From Cyanobacteriota bacterium (lineage in GTDB: Bacteria; Cyanobacteriota; Cyanobacteriia; PCC-6307; Cyanobiaceae), in the NCBI GenBank assembly GCA_027620015.1, contig JAQCGH010000011.1, positions 1 to 51,894 on the forward strand: 51,894 nucleotides of DNA, written 5' to 3'. Below, in pieces: positions 34,339 through 43,003 of this stretch. Position numbers and translations under genes: made by a program. The notes under the pieces were generated by a model. The model was not told the origin of the DNA. It was given only the letters and a program-made list of their open reading frames with translations, and searched no databases. Position 1 is the first letter of the stretch. Every line of letters starts with the position of its first letter.

Positions 34339-35063
34339 TCCTGTTGGAGCCCACCAAAACGGGTCGCCCGGCCGCTTACATCACCTTGATCAGCCGCACT
34401 GGAGTGCCAGTCGCCCACTGTGGAATAACCCTGCTCGAACAGCGGATGCTGAGGAAGCTTGTGCTCTTCCATGTAGTAAAAAACATCCCGTTTGCTCCAA
34501 GAGAGCAGCGGCCGCAGCGACCAGCGCTGACGCACACCATCGAGCGGTTCCATGGCCTTGCGGTGATCGGTCTGGCGGCCGCGCACGCCACTGGCCCAAC
34601 AGGTCACCCTTAGATCAGTGAGAGCTCGGTCGAGAGGTTCTACCTTGCGTATGCGGTGATAAAGCTCCATATCACCGCCCTGGTCTTCCTCCCAAAGGCG
34701 GCCGTGCAGAGCTTCCATCCGAGCCGGGCTCATGGTTGACTGGGCCACCACTAATTGGAGCTGGAGCTGCTGTACGAGGAGCTCTGCGTATTGGTAGGTT
34801 TCCGGCGGCAGATAGCCCGTATCAACCCAGAGAACGGTTATGGGCAGGCCGGTATGGGAGGTCAGTTCGCTGGCCATGTGCAGCAGCACGGCTGACTGGA
34901 TGCCAAAACTGGTTGTCAATGCAAACCCTGCCCCGAAAACCTCCTGGCCCCAGCGCAGCCGCTCTTGGGCCGACAAAGGAGCGAGCAAAGACCTAACAGC
35001 GTCCAGATCGATCGGCCGACCGGCGCCATCTGGAGGAAGGGCTGGGGCTGGGGCCATCTTCAT
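34296..35063 (-). CDS. cysH: Phosphoadenylylsulfate (PAPS) reductase
   Basis: 255 aa. TTSFGIQSAVLLHM is the PP-loop-like nucleotide-binding region, and GYSTVGDWHSS plus C-terminal ECGIHLPG with catalytic Cys243 are the thiol site. The CC...CxxC cysteines of the 4Fe-4S APS reductases are missing (LRVTCWASGVRGRQT instead), so this is the cluster-free PAPS type that uses thioredoxin. It yields sulfite for cysteine synthesis. Its stop lies inside coaX, so the two are coupled. Confidence 0.95.
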   Translation of the reverse strand: MKMAPAPALPPDGAGRPIDLDAVRSLLAPLSAQERLRWGQEVFGAGFALTTSFGIQSAVLLHMASELTSHTGLPITVLWVDTGYLPPETYQYAELLVQQLQLQLVVAQSTMSPARMEALHGRLWEEDQGGDMELYHRIRKVEPLDRALTDLRVTCWASGVRGRQTDHRKAMEPLDGVRQRWSLRPLLSWSKRDVFYYMEEHKLPQHPLFEQGYSTVGDWHSSAADQGDVSGRATRFGGLQQECGIHLPGFMGEGI

Positions 35064-35138
35064 GAGGACATCATCGCCCTTTGAGTTAGACGCTGGTTAG
35101 GGTTTAAAAGCAGCTGTCGGCATAAGACCACTAAAGCG

Positions 35139-36329
35139 ATGCTGAATCCTGAGGCGGCGCTATCGCAGGCTGCGGTAACCCCGCTATCAGCACCAGTAGT
35201 GATAGTGGGCGGAGGCTTTGGTGGGCTCTACACCGCCCTCGCTCTAGCAGCGCATCGCCAACATCCGCCAATCCTGCTGATCGAACCAAACGATCGCTTC
35301 CTGTTTCTCCCGCTTCTCTACGAACTGCTGAGCGGCGAGCTGCGCAGCTGGGAAATCGCCCCCCGCTACGACAGCTTGCTAGCCGGCAAAGGGGTGGCGT
35401 GGCTGCAGGACCGGGTAGTGCGTATCGACACCAATTCTTCAAAGGTTCATACCGCAAGCGGCCGCAGCCTTCACTTCAGTCGCCTCGTGCTGGCCACGGG
35501 TGCCAAAGCGAACGACTTCGGCATCCCCGGCGTAGCCGAATACTGCCTGGGTTTTCGCACGTTGGCAGATGTTGAACGCCTGCAGCTGCTGATCCAGACC
35601 TTGAAGGAGCGGGCCCGGCCCTTGCAACGTTTAGCGGTGGTGGGAGCGGGTGCCAGCGGGGTGGAGTTGGCCTGCAAGCTTGCCGACCAGTTGCAGGGCA
35701 GCACGATCGTGGATCTGATTGAGCAGGGCCCCGCACTGCTGCCCCAGGCAAAGGCCTTCAATCGAGAGCAGGCTGAGCAGGCCCTAAAACGCCGTGATGT
35801 GAGGCTGAGAACCCACACCCGCGTCGAGGCGGTGCAACCTGATGGGCTGATGCTGCTGGGGCCAGCGGGCTCGGAACAGCTGAAGGTTGATGGGGTCATC
35901 TGGACTGCAGGACTGCGCTTTCAGTCGCTTGAATGCCAGCCGCCAATTCCCGTCGACCGCCTCGGAAGACTGAGTTGCGAACCCACATTGCAGCTGGTCG
36001 ATCAGCCCCATCTATTTGCCCTGGGCGACATCGCCCAGCAGGAGTTCCCCCTGCCTGCCACGGCCCAAGTGGCCTTTCAACAAGCAGAGTGCTTGGCCGC
36101 CAACCTGATGCATTCCCTCGCTGGCGAACCTCTCGAAACCTTCAACTACAACGACCTTGGCGAAATGATGAGCCTGGGCCGTGGTGAGGCAAGCCTTGTT
36201 GGGGGAGGAATCACCCTTGCGGGGGCAGCGGCATTTCAGATCCGCAAACTGGCCTACCTGGCTCGCTTACCTGGCAAATCGCATCAGTTCAAAGTGGTCG
36301 CCGGCTGGCTAGCGAACTGGTCACGGTGA
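35139..36329 (+). CDS. Type II NADH dehydrogenase (Ndb-like)
   Basis: 396 aa. Two dinucleotide folds: VVIVGGGFGG (20-29) for FAD and RLAVVGAGASGVELACKLAD for NAD(P)H; the late motif LFALGDIAQQEF is the FAD-binding GD box. The C-terminus (AAFQIRKLAYLARLPGKSHQ) is amphipathic/hydrophobic and may attach to the membrane. Non-proton-pumping NDH-2 passes electrons from NAD(P)H to plastoquinone; in cyanobacteria such enzymes also serve redox sensing. Close to the ndbB group by arrangement and length, but the subtype is an inference. Confidence 0.9.
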   Translation: MLNPEAALSQAAVTPLSAPVVIVGGGFGGLYTALALAAHRQHPPILLIEPNDRFLFLPLLYELLSGELRSWEIAPRYDSLLAGKGVAWLQDRVVRIDTNSSKVHTASGRSLHFSRLVLATGAKANDFGIPGVAEYCLGFRTLADVERLQLLIQTLKERARPLQRLAVVGAGASGVELACKLADQLQGSTIVDLIEQGPALLPQAKAFNREQAEQALKRRDVRLRTHTRVEAVQPDGLMLLGPAGSEQLKVDGVIWTAGLRFQSLECQPPIPVDRLGRLSCEPTLQLVDQPHLFALGDIAQQEFPLPATAQVAFQQAECLAANLMHSLAGEPLETFNYNDLGEMMSLGRGEASLVGGGITLAGAAAFQIRKLAYLARLPGKSHQFKVVAGWLANWSR

Positions 36330-36399
36330 CGCTGCTGAAGGTCCAAGCGAGTGTTGGGCAAAGCTCGACCATGAAAAAATCCGTAATCGCTCTCTACTT

Positions 36400-38061
36400 G
36401 TGGTGAAACAAGGCGGCTTGGCAGGGCGCACGGCTGGCTTGCGGCCAGCCCAAAAAAGACGCCTGGAACGCCTCTGCCACCGCCGCCATCCAGACGACCA
36501 GGTAGCTGAACTTCTCTGCTTGCAGAGGCTTGCCAGCGAAAGCCGTGAGCTGGAGCTGCCGCTCACCTTGGTAGTGGATAGCCGGGGCCTGTGCCGGCTG
36601 CTTTGGGTAGGACCGCTGGAACAATCGGGCCGGCTGCTGGAGCGCCTGCCCGGCTCGGAGCGACGCCAGGGTTCCGAGCTGCGGCTGATCACCTGCTGCG
36701 GCAGAACCAAACAACTAGAAGCTGGCCGCCAGGAGGGAATCGTGGGGCTGGATTTAGCACCCATCGTTTGGCTGCGCTTCGGCGACAGGGCGGGGGCCGG
36801 GGGAGAGTGGCCAGCCCAACTGCTGGTGGCCCACCCTGCCGCCGCCGAACCCTGGGCAAGCGAAGCCACTGAAGATTTAGCAGAGCTGTGCGGCCGTGAT
36901 CCCCTCAGCCTCACGCCGCTAAATGCACCTAGCGCTAACGCCTTTGGCGCCAACCAAGACGGCCCCGAACGGGTGTTGCTGCTAGCCCTCACCCCCGGCG
37001 ATCGCTACAGGGCCCAGCGCCTGATTGCCGAACTGGAGGGACTCGTAGGCAGCGCCGGTGCCGTGGCGGTGGGAGTGGTGGAGCAGCGCCGCAGCCAGGT
37101 TGCCCCCCAGACCCTATGGGGTGAGGGGAAAGTAGGTGAAGCGGCCCTGGAGGCCAGGCGGCTTGGCGCCACTCTCGTAGTGACTGATCGGGAGCTCACA
37201 CCGGTGCAAGCCCGCAACCTGGAGCGGCTACTCGATCTGCCAGTGAGCGACCGTAGTGAATTGATTCTCGACATTTTTGCCCAACGGGCCGCCAGCGCCG
37301 CCGGCCGACTGCAGGTAGAGCTGGCCCAACTTCGCTACAGGCTGCCCAGACTCACCGGCCGCGGCCGCAGCCTGTCGAGGCAGGGAGGAGGCATAGGAAC
37401 CCGGGGGCCTGGCGAAACTCAACTGGAGAAAGATCGCCGCGCAATCGCCCGGCGGATTGCGCGTTTGCAGCGGGAGGTGAGCCAGCTTGGTGAGCACCGT
37501 GCAAGGTTGCGTCGCGGCCGCCAGGGACTGCGGCGACTGGCCCTAGTGGGTTATACCAACGCCGGTAAAAGTTCTCTGCTCAACGCCTTAACAAGGGCCA
37601 GCGAGGCCCGCGCCGTGCTGGCTGTAAACAAGCTGTTCGCAACTCTTGATCCCACCACCCGTCGACTTGAGCTGCCAGAACCAGTTCTGCTAACTGACAC
37701 GGTGGGCTTCATCCGCGATTTACCCCCGCCCCTGCTGGAAGCCTTCCGCTCAACCCTGGAAGAAACCCTTGAAGCTGAGGGCCTACTAATCGTGGTTGAT
37801 CTTGCCGACCCGGCCTGGCCCGAGCAATGGCGCACCGTCAACACCATCCTCGATTCTCTTGGAGCAAACGCCCCCAGGCGCCTGATCGCTAATCAGATCG
37901 ACCGCTGCCCAGCCGGAGAGGTAGAGCGAGCCCGAGCACTAGCGCCAACAGCCCTGTTCATTTCCGCCACCGCATGCCTAGGCCTGCAGCACCTGCGCCA
38001 GGAGTTGCGCAGCTGGCCCGAGTCAGCGCCTGAGAACGAAAACGCAACATTTGCGCGCTGA
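36400..38061 (+). CDS. hflX: GTPase HflX with a long N-terminal region
   Basis: 553 aa, longer than the ~426 of E. coli because of ~170 extra N-terminal residues, commonly seen in cyanobacteria. The HflX-specific subdomain includes GVVEQRRSQVAPQTLWGEGK and GGGIGTRGPGETQLEKDRR. GTPase motifs: G1 GYTNAGKSS (384-392), G3 DTVGF (433-437), G4 NQID (498-501). HflX splits stalled or hibernating 70S ribosomes after stress. GTG start at 36400, 70 bases after the NDH-2 stop. Confidence 0.93.
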   Translation: MVKQGGLAGRTAGLRPAQKRRLERLCHRRHPDDQVAELLCLQRLASESRELELPLTLVVDSRGLCRLLWVGPLEQSGRLLERLPGSERRQGSELRLITCCGRTKQLEAGRQEGIVGLDLAPIVWLRFGDRAGAGGEWPAQLLVAHPAAAEPWASEATEDLAELCGRDPLSLTPLNAPSANAFGANQDGPERVLLLALTPGDRYRAQRLIAELEGLVGSAGAVAVGVVEQRRSQVAPQTLWGEGKVGEAALEARRLGATLVVTDRELTPVQARNLERLLDLPVSDRSELILDIFAQRAASAAGRLQVELAQLRYRLPRLTGRGRSLSRQGGGIGTRGPGETQLEKDRRAIARRIARLQREVSQLGEHRARLRRGRQGLRRLALVGYTNAGKSSLLNALTRASEARAVLAVNKLFATLDPTTRRLELPEPVLLTDTVGFIRDLPPPLLEAFRSTLEETLEAEGLLIVVDLADPAWPEQWRTVNTILDSLGANAPRRLIANQIDRCPAGEVERARALAPTALFISATACLGLQHLRQELRSWPESAPENENATFAR

Positions 38062-38106
38062 CTTGTGGCACGATCGTCACTTGCTTTCTTCTCCCTTACA
38101 GCATCC

Positions 38107-38742
38107 ATGGCCATTCAACTCGGCGATACCGTTCCCGATTTCACCCAGGATTCCCAGCTCGGGCAGATCAATCTCTACGACTTCGGCGCTGACAGCTGGG
38201 TTGTGCTGTTCTCCCACCCGGCCGACTACACCCCTGTCTGCACAACGGAATTGGGAGAGGTATCCCGGCTGCGCCCTGAGTGGGAAAAGCGCAACGTTAA
38301 AACCATCGCCCTAAGCGTGGATTCCGCCGAGAGCCACAATGGTTGGATCTGCGATATCAACGAAACCCAAAAGACAACAGTTGATTACCCGATCCTGGCG
38401 GATGCCGACAAAAAGGTGAGCGACCTTTACGGAATGATCCACCCCAACTCCCTTAACAATTTGACGGTGCGTTCGGTGTTCATCATCGATCCCAACAAAA
38501 AACTCCGCTTACAGATCACATACCCAGCCAGCACCGGCCGCAACTTCCAAGAAATCCTTCGAGTGATTGATTCCCTGCAGCTCACCGACCACCACTCGGT
38601 GGCCACCCCGGTGAACTGGAAAGATGGCGACGATTGCGTGGTGGTGCCATCAATCTCCACTGAGGATGCCCGCGCAAAGTTCGCAAAGGGCGTCACTGAG
38701 ATCAAGCCCTACCTGCGCATGACCCCCCAGCCCAATAAGTGA
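38107..38742 (+). CDS. 1-Cys peroxiredoxin (Prx6 type)
   Basis: 211 aa from ATG 38107 (MAIQLGDTVPDFTQDSQLGQ). Peroxidatic Cys45 in SHPADYTPVCTTELG; the long C-terminal part (VATPVNWKDGDDCVVVPSIS) is the Prx6 signature extension. No resolving Cys at the usual place. It reduces peroxides; the electron donor in cyanobacteria is not settled. The second and third peroxide-related genes of the window (with bcp and ftrC) suggest common redox demands but they are not in one operon. Confidence 0.95.
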   Translation: MAIQLGDTVPDFTQDSQLGQINLYDFGADSWVVLFSHPADYTPVCTTELGEVSRLRPEWEKRNVKTIALSVDSAESHNGWICDINETQKTTVDYPILADADKKVSDLYGMIHPNSLNNLTVRSVFIIDPNKKLRLQITYPASTGRNFQEILRVIDSLQLTDHHSVATPVNWKDGDDCVVVPSISTEDARAKFAKGVTEIKPYLRMTPQPNK

Positions 38743-38753
38743 GCTTGTGACTG

Positions 38754-39938
38754 ATGCGGGTGTTGGGGTTGATGAGCGGCTCAAGTGCCGATGGTGTGGA
38801 CGCCGTTCTATCCAGCTTCAGCGGGCCACCCCAGCGTCCGCGCTGGAGGCTGGAAAATCACCACTTCAACCCTTACCCGCCCGAGCTCCAACGCAAGCTA
38901 ATTGGCATTAGCCAAGGCCAATCGTTAGACGGTCCAACGCTGCTCGAATTGGCGGAAGCCGTAACCGAGCAGCAGGCCATCGCCGCCAGGGCTTGCGACC
39001 CTCAAGGCAGGGCACAATTAGTTGGCTGCCACGGCCAGACCCTCTGGCATCGACCGCCCCAGGCTGGCAAGCGTGGGGCCAGCTGGCAACTACTACAGGG
39101 GGCGCTGCTGGCGGAACTGCTAGCTAAACCGGTGGTATTTGATTTCAGGAGTGCCGATTTGGCCCTTGGCGGCCAGGGAGCGCCGCTTGTCCCACCTGCA
39201 GACGACGCCTTACTGGGGCGCTGCGGGGGCTGGCGGGCGGTGCTGAATCTGGGCGGCATAGCCAACCTCACCCTGATCCCACCGGCCCGAGGGCCCGAAA
39301 GTTGCCTGCCAGTGCGGGGCTGGGACTGTGGCCCTGCCAACACCCTGTTGGACCTGGCGACCATGCACTTCAGTTGCGGCCAGCAGAGCTATGACGCTAA
39401 TGGTGCTTGGGCTCGGCAGGGACACATTGATGAGGCTCTGATTCAACGCTGGTTGACTGAGCCATATTTCCTGAGCCCGCCGCCGAAGTCCACCGGTCGA
39501 GATCTATTCGGCCAGGCAGACCTGGAGAGACGGCTATCCGAAGTTAAGGGGAGAGACGCTGCGGATGCCCTTGCCACTCTTACCGGCTTCAGTGCCGCGG
39601 TAGTAGCCCAAGAGTTGGGCCATGGGCCCCAGCCGATCGAGCTGCTGGTGGCTGGCGGGGGCTGCCGCAACAGCCTGCTAGTAGAACAACTCCAACTACG
39701 CTGCCGCGGCCTGATCGTGCGGCGGCTGGCGGAATTTGGCATCGGCGAGGCGGCACGAGAGGCCTTGGCCTTCGCCCTGCTGGCCTGGTGGCACTCCCTG
39801 GGACATCAGGGAAATCTGCCCTCAGTCACTGGAGCAAGTGGTGGCGCCGTACTGGGGTTGTGCGCCCGTCCTCAGACCGGTCGGTGCAAGCGAACCCTGC
39901 GGGGAGCTCCCCGCAGGCGTTGGGGCCTCTGGCCCTGA
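38754..39938 (+). CDS. anmK: Anhydro-N-acetylmuramic acid kinase
   Basis: 394 aa. N-terminal GLMSGSSADGVDAVL and VGCHGQTLWHRPP, then VVFDFRSADLALGGQGAPLVP, LNLGGIANLTLIP, DCGPANTLLDL and VAGGGCRNSLL identify AnmK, an ASKHA kinase that turns anhydro-MurNAc into MurNAc-6-phosphate for cell-wall recycling. The conserved fold ends near TGASGGAVLGLCARP; the last ~20 residues are Arg-rich and are encoded by a region shared, antisense, with the end of the next gene and centred on a 22-base perfect palindrome. Confidence 0.93.
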   Translation: MRVLGLMSGSSADGVDAVLSSFSGPPQRPRWRLENHHFNPYPPELQRKLIGISQGQSLDGPTLLELAEAVTEQQAIAARACDPQGRAQLVGCHGQTLWHRPPQAGKRGASWQLLQGALLAELLAKPVVFDFRSADLALGGQGAPLVPPADDALLGRCGGWRAVLNLGGIANLTLIPPARGPESCLPVRGWDCGPANTLLDLATMHFSCGQQSYDANGAWARQGHIDEALIQRWLTEPYFLSPPPKSTGRDLFGQADLERRLSEVKGRDAADALATLTGFSAAVVAQELGHGPQPIELLVAGGGCRNSLLVEQLQLRCRGLIVRRLAEFGIGEAAREALAFALLAWWHSLGHQGNLPSVTGASGGAVLGLCARPQTGRCKRTLRGAPRRRWGLWP

Positions 39939-40183
39939 CTGGCCTCCAGTCCCTGACGAAAAAGCTCGGCCTGGAAACCCACCTGAACTGGATCAACTTT
40001 GCTGGATTGGGCCTGCTGCAGCCTCTCCACACCCTGCTGGATCAGCACCTTCGCCATGTTGCTCACCGTGCGGGACTCGGCATCTGCAAACTCAGCCAAC
40101 CTTTGGCAGAGCTCCTCGGGCAGCACCACCTGAATGCGGGGTGATTTGGCCTTGCCACTCGAAGAGGTCTGCCTGGTGGCCAC
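39872..40183 (-). CDS. Ribbon-helix-helix (CopG/MetJ-like) DNA-binding protein
   Basis: 103 aa from GTG 40183; the frame is open up to a TTG at 40273, so the start is uncertain. Residues 14-55 make a standard RHH unit: beta-strand PRIQVVLPEEL, helix CQRLAEFADAES, turn RTVSN, helix MAKVLIQQGVERL. The second half is Gln/Arg-rich and unrecognised, ending in an Arg-rich tail that overlaps the anmK 3' end by 67 bases. RHH proteins are dimeric repressors, often self-regulating or antitoxins. The divergent small gene at 40291 is the nearest candidate target. Confidence 0.72.
   Translation of the reverse strand: MATRQTSSSGKAKSPRIQVVLPEELCQRLAEFADAESRTVSNMAKVLIQQGVERLQQAQSSKVDPVQVGFQAELFRQGLEASQGQRPQRLRGAPRRVRLHRPV
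39896..39917. repeat. 22-base perfect palindrome in the shared end of anmK and the RHH gene
   Basis: CCTGCGGGGAG followed at once by CTCCCCGCAGG, a perfect 11+11 palindrome. It lies inside both convergent coding regions and encodes LRGAPRR on both strands. Without a loop or T-run it is an imperfect terminator, but an RNA stem on either transcript is likely. Confidence 0.8.
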
Positions 40184-40290
40184 GGAGTTTTGAAGCAAGC
40201 GTGGGCTGGAGCTGGAGCTTTCAATCTCCGGTCCGTACCCCTCAGATAGCAACAAGTGTACAGAGATCCACAAGGATAGTATCCAAGACT

Positions 40291-40611
40291 ATGCTGAAGG
40301 CAACCATTCCTTCGAAGGTGCACACCGTGCCCCGCTCCTCAATCCCACGTACCTCGGCAGCCCAGAGCCGCAAACGCCAGACAGCAGAGCGCAGTGATGT
40401 GCTCGTATCTGCAGTAATCAGCACTTACCTCCTGACCCACCTGCATCACGTTCTGCAGCGTGCCGAATACAGCGCCCAGCAGGAGGACAGAGGTGTTTTG
40501 GCCGCTAATTACGCAGAGCTGCGCAAAGTGCTTTGCCTAGACGCCCGCAGCATGGAAGATGCCTCTGCTTGTGGCACACCAGAACAAGACGAAAACCAAC
40601 TAGCCGCCTGA
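40291..40611 (+). CDS. Small protein divergent from the RHH regulator
   Basis: 106 aa from ATG 40291; the open frame extends far upstream through anmK but without coding character. The N-terminus is basic and Ser/Arg-rich (SIPRTSAAQSRKRQTAERSD), followed by a helical region (VLVSAVISTYLLTHLHHVLQ, then RGVLAANYAELRKVLCLDAR). No signal peptide and no known domain. Divergent arrangement with an RHH-type regulator, 107 bases between the chosen starts, raises the possibility that they are linked in regulation. Confidence 0.6.
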   Translation: MLKATIPSKVHTVPRSSIPRTSAAQSRKRQTAERSDVLVSAVISTYLLTHLHHVLQRAEYSAQQEDRGVLAANYAELRKVLCLDARSMEDASACGTPEQDENQLAA

Positions 40612-40650
40612 ACCGATTCGTTTTAAAGTCTATTCAATTTGCTGCCTGCA

Positions 40651-40917
40651 ATGACCGCCAGCAACGTTGACGACGGAAAGCCTCTGCATGAAGGCAATGC
40701 CGCTCAGCTCTACGCCCAAATCAGTGCCGACCACGAACTAACCAAGTCACTATTCCGGCAGGCCCTACAGGACCCCTCCGGAGCCATTAGTCGAATCATT
40801 GAACTGGGCCAGCAGTTCAACTTGCCGGTCAGCTCCCAAGAGATCCGCACCTACATTTCCAGCCTGGATGACAGCGTCAGCAAGCAGTGGGTGGTGAAGG
40901 CCCGCGGGGGGCTCTGA
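40651..40917 (+). CDS. Small Nif11-like protein
   Basis: 88 aa from ATG 40651 (the ATG-less GTG/TTG at 40639 adds four residues). LYAQISADHELTKSLFRQAL, then ISRIIELGQQFNLPVSSQEI has the helix pattern of the Nif11 domain (short helical repeats with a -A-x-x-x-G-F-x-x-x-x-x-E-L type turn). Nif11 proteins occur widely in cyanobacteria, as leader peptides of modified peptides or as stand-alone proteins of unknown role. There is no double-Gly leader cut site or Cys-rich core, so I regard this as a stand-alone member; family assignment is moderate. Confidence 0.55.
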   Translation: MTASNVDDGKPLHEGNAAQLYAQISADHELTKSLFRQALQDPSGAISRIIELGQQFNLPVSSQEIRTYISSLDDSVSKQWVVKARGGL

Positions 40918-41049
40918 GATAGTGCGACGCTGTTGGCGCTGATCACGGTCCCCACCAGCCCAGCTGAAAAATAGCCAATAACTCATAAGTGCCAGACCAG
41001 CTGCGACAACTAGAGCCGCCACCTGCTCAAGGCGTTTGATCATGTCCAT
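40765..41049 (-). CDS. Doubtful small membrane ORF antisense to the Nif11-like gene
   Basis: Up to 94 aa. The first 30 residues make a convincing membrane helix (QVAALVVAAGLALMSYWLFF) and lie in the free space between two plus-strand genes, but the second half runs antisense through the Nif11-like gene and has no coding appearance. If real, perhaps only a short anchored peptide is functional. No good ribosome-binding site is seen. Confidence 0.28.
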   Translation of the reverse strand: MDMIKRLEQVAALVVAAGLALMSYWLFFSWAGGDRDQRQQRRTISEPPAGLHHPLLADAVIQAGNVGADLLGADRQVELLAQFNDSTNGSGGVL

Positions 41050-41149
41050 CGCACAGGCAGGGGAAAGGAGTCTGCACCAGATGATTAATTAGCCGCCCCC
41101 CTGCAGACGGGTTGCCAGGGATGATGGATTTGGTCCCAAGATCTATTCC

Positions 41150-42871
41150 GTGCTCCGCCTCGAACGCCTAGGCAAAATTTATCCCACCGGCGAGGTGCTG
41201 AAGGATGTCACCTGGGAGGTGAGGGCTGGAGATCGCATTGGCCTGGTGGGTGTCAACGGAGCTGGTAAGTCCACCCAGATGAAGATCATTGCCGGGTTGG
41301 AAGAGCCCAGCAGTGGTCTGGTGGTGAAGCAAGGCGAACCACGAATTGCCTACCTGCAGCAGGAATTCGACGTTGATCCAGCCCGGACGGTGCGAGAGGA
41401 GCTATTCCAGGCTTTCGGCGAAGCAGCTGAGGTGCTAATTCGCCAGCACCAGCTGGAGCACGAGATGGCTAGTGAACAGGCCGCCAGCGACCCCGACCAT
41501 CTCGACGAGCTGATCCACGAGCTTGGCCGGCTGCACAGCCGGTTCGAGGCGTTACACGGCTACGAGCTCGACGCCCGCATCGACAAACTGCTTCCCACCA
41601 TTGGCTTCAGCCCCGAGGGGGCCGAACAGCTGGTGGGGGATTATTCCGGCGGCTGGCAGATGCGCATTGCTCTCGGCAAAATCCTGCTTCAGGAACCAGA
41701 CCTACTGCTACTAGACGAGCCCACAAACCATCTGGATGTGGAAACAATCCAGTGGCTCGAGGGCTATCTGGTCGAACAAACGGCGGCCCTGGTGGTGATA
41801 AGCCACGACCGCACCTTCCTGGATCGGGTATGCAACCAGATAGTGGAGACCGAACGGGGGGTATCGCGCACCTATCTGGGCAATTACAGCCAACACCTTG
41901 AGCAGAAAGTCCTGGAACGCGAAGCAACCCAGGCCGCATTTGATAGGCAACAAAAGGAGCTGGGAGCCCAGCAGGCCTACATCGACCGCTTTCGGGCCAG
42001 TGCCACCCGCTCCACCCAGGCCAAAAGCCGGGAGAAACTTCTGGAGAAAGTTGAGCGGGTCGAAGCACCGCTCGAAGGAATCGGCGGGCCGCGATTCCGC
42101 TTTCCCGAAGCACCACGTTCTGGCCGCCTGGTGGCAGATATCAAAAACCTGACCCACAGCTACGGCGACCAGATTTTGTTTTTAGGGGCTGACCTTGAGG
42201 TGGAAAGGGGTGACCGCATCGCCTTTGTCGGGCCTAACGGCGCCGGCAAATCAACCCTGCTGCGGCTGATCATGGGCAGCGAAAAGCCCGAGGACGGCAT
42301 CGCCAGCCTCGGGGAGCACAACGTAATAGCCAACTACTTCGAACAGAACCAGGCCGAAGCACTAGACCTGTCCAAAACCGTGATCAACACGATCTTCGAG
42401 GTGGTGCCCGACTGGACCCAGACCCAGGTGCGCTCACTGTTAGGCAGTTTCTGCTTCAGTAACGAGAGTGTGTTTAAGGAGGCCGGCAATCTCTCTGGAG
42501 GAGAGAAGGCCCGTCTTGCACTAGCCCTAATGCTGCTGAGCCCCTGCAACCTCCTGGTGCTGGATGAGCCCACCAATCACCTTGATATCCCAGCCAAGCT
42601 GATGCTGGAGGACGCCCTTATCGACTACGAGGGGGCAGCCTTGCTGGTGAGCCACGACCGCTACTTCATCTCCCGAGTGGCAAATCGGATCGTGGAGATC
42701 CGAGATGGCCAACTGGTGCTCTACCGCGGCGATTATTCCTATTACCTCACCAAGAAAGAAGAGGAGGCTGGTCTTGCCCGGAAAGCGGAAGAAGCAGAAC
42801 GCAAAACAGCAAAACAGGCCGCCAACAAGGCCAAGCAGGCATCGCGCAAATCCCAGTCCAAATCCAGCTGA
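41150..42871 (+). CDS. ABC-F family ATPase (Uup/EttA type)
   Basis: 573 aa, GTG start. Two ABC cassettes: Walker A GVNGAGKST (34-42), signature YSGGWQMR, Walker B LLLDEPTNHLD; second Walker A GPNGAGKST, signature LSGGEKARLALA, LVLDEPTNHLD. No membrane segments. Between them is the ~80-residue charged linker (P-site tRNA-interaction motif region). The C-terminal ~40 residues are Lys/Ala/Gln-rich, as in Uup, which binds DNA or RNA. ABC-F proteins act on ribosomes with tRNA in the E site. Which subgroup this belongs to is not decided. Confidence 0.92.
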   Translation: MLRLERLGKIYPTGEVLKDVTWEVRAGDRIGLVGVNGAGKSTQMKIIAGLEEPSSGLVVKQGEPRIAYLQQEFDVDPARTVREELFQAFGEAAEVLIRQHQLEHEMASEQAASDPDHLDELIHELGRLHSRFEALHGYELDARIDKLLPTIGFSPEGAEQLVGDYSGGWQMRIALGKILLQEPDLLLLDEPTNHLDVETIQWLEGYLVEQTAALVVISHDRTFLDRVCNQIVETERGVSRTYLGNYSQHLEQKVLEREATQAAFDRQQKELGAQQAYIDRFRASATRSTQAKSREKLLEKVERVEAPLEGIGGPRFRFPEAPRSGRLVADIKNLTHSYGDQILFLGADLEVERGDRIAFVGPNGAGKSTLLRLIMGSEKPEDGIASLGEHNVIANYFEQNQAEALDLSKTVINTIFEVVPDWTQTQVRSLLGSFCFSNESVFKEAGNLSGGEKARLALALMLLSPCNLLVLDEPTNHLDIPAKLMLEDALIDYEGAALLVSHDRYFISRVANRIVEIRDGQLVLYRGDYSYYLTKKEEEAGLARKAEEAERKTAKQAANKAKQASRKSQSKSS

Positions 42872-43003
42872 GCAGCCCGGCCCTCAGCCCCTTCCCCGGC
42901 AAGTACACAGAACTTCACCGCCGCCTAGGCAGGAAGACTCATTTCGCTGGCCCCCTTGATTTGGTGTGCATAAGCTGACAACAAGTCGCTACCGCAGGAC
43001 ATC

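Noticed and set aside
39736-40290. Upstream extension of the small gene at 40291
   Set aside because: The frame runs through anmK and antisense to the RHH gene; no homology-like features before ATG 40291.
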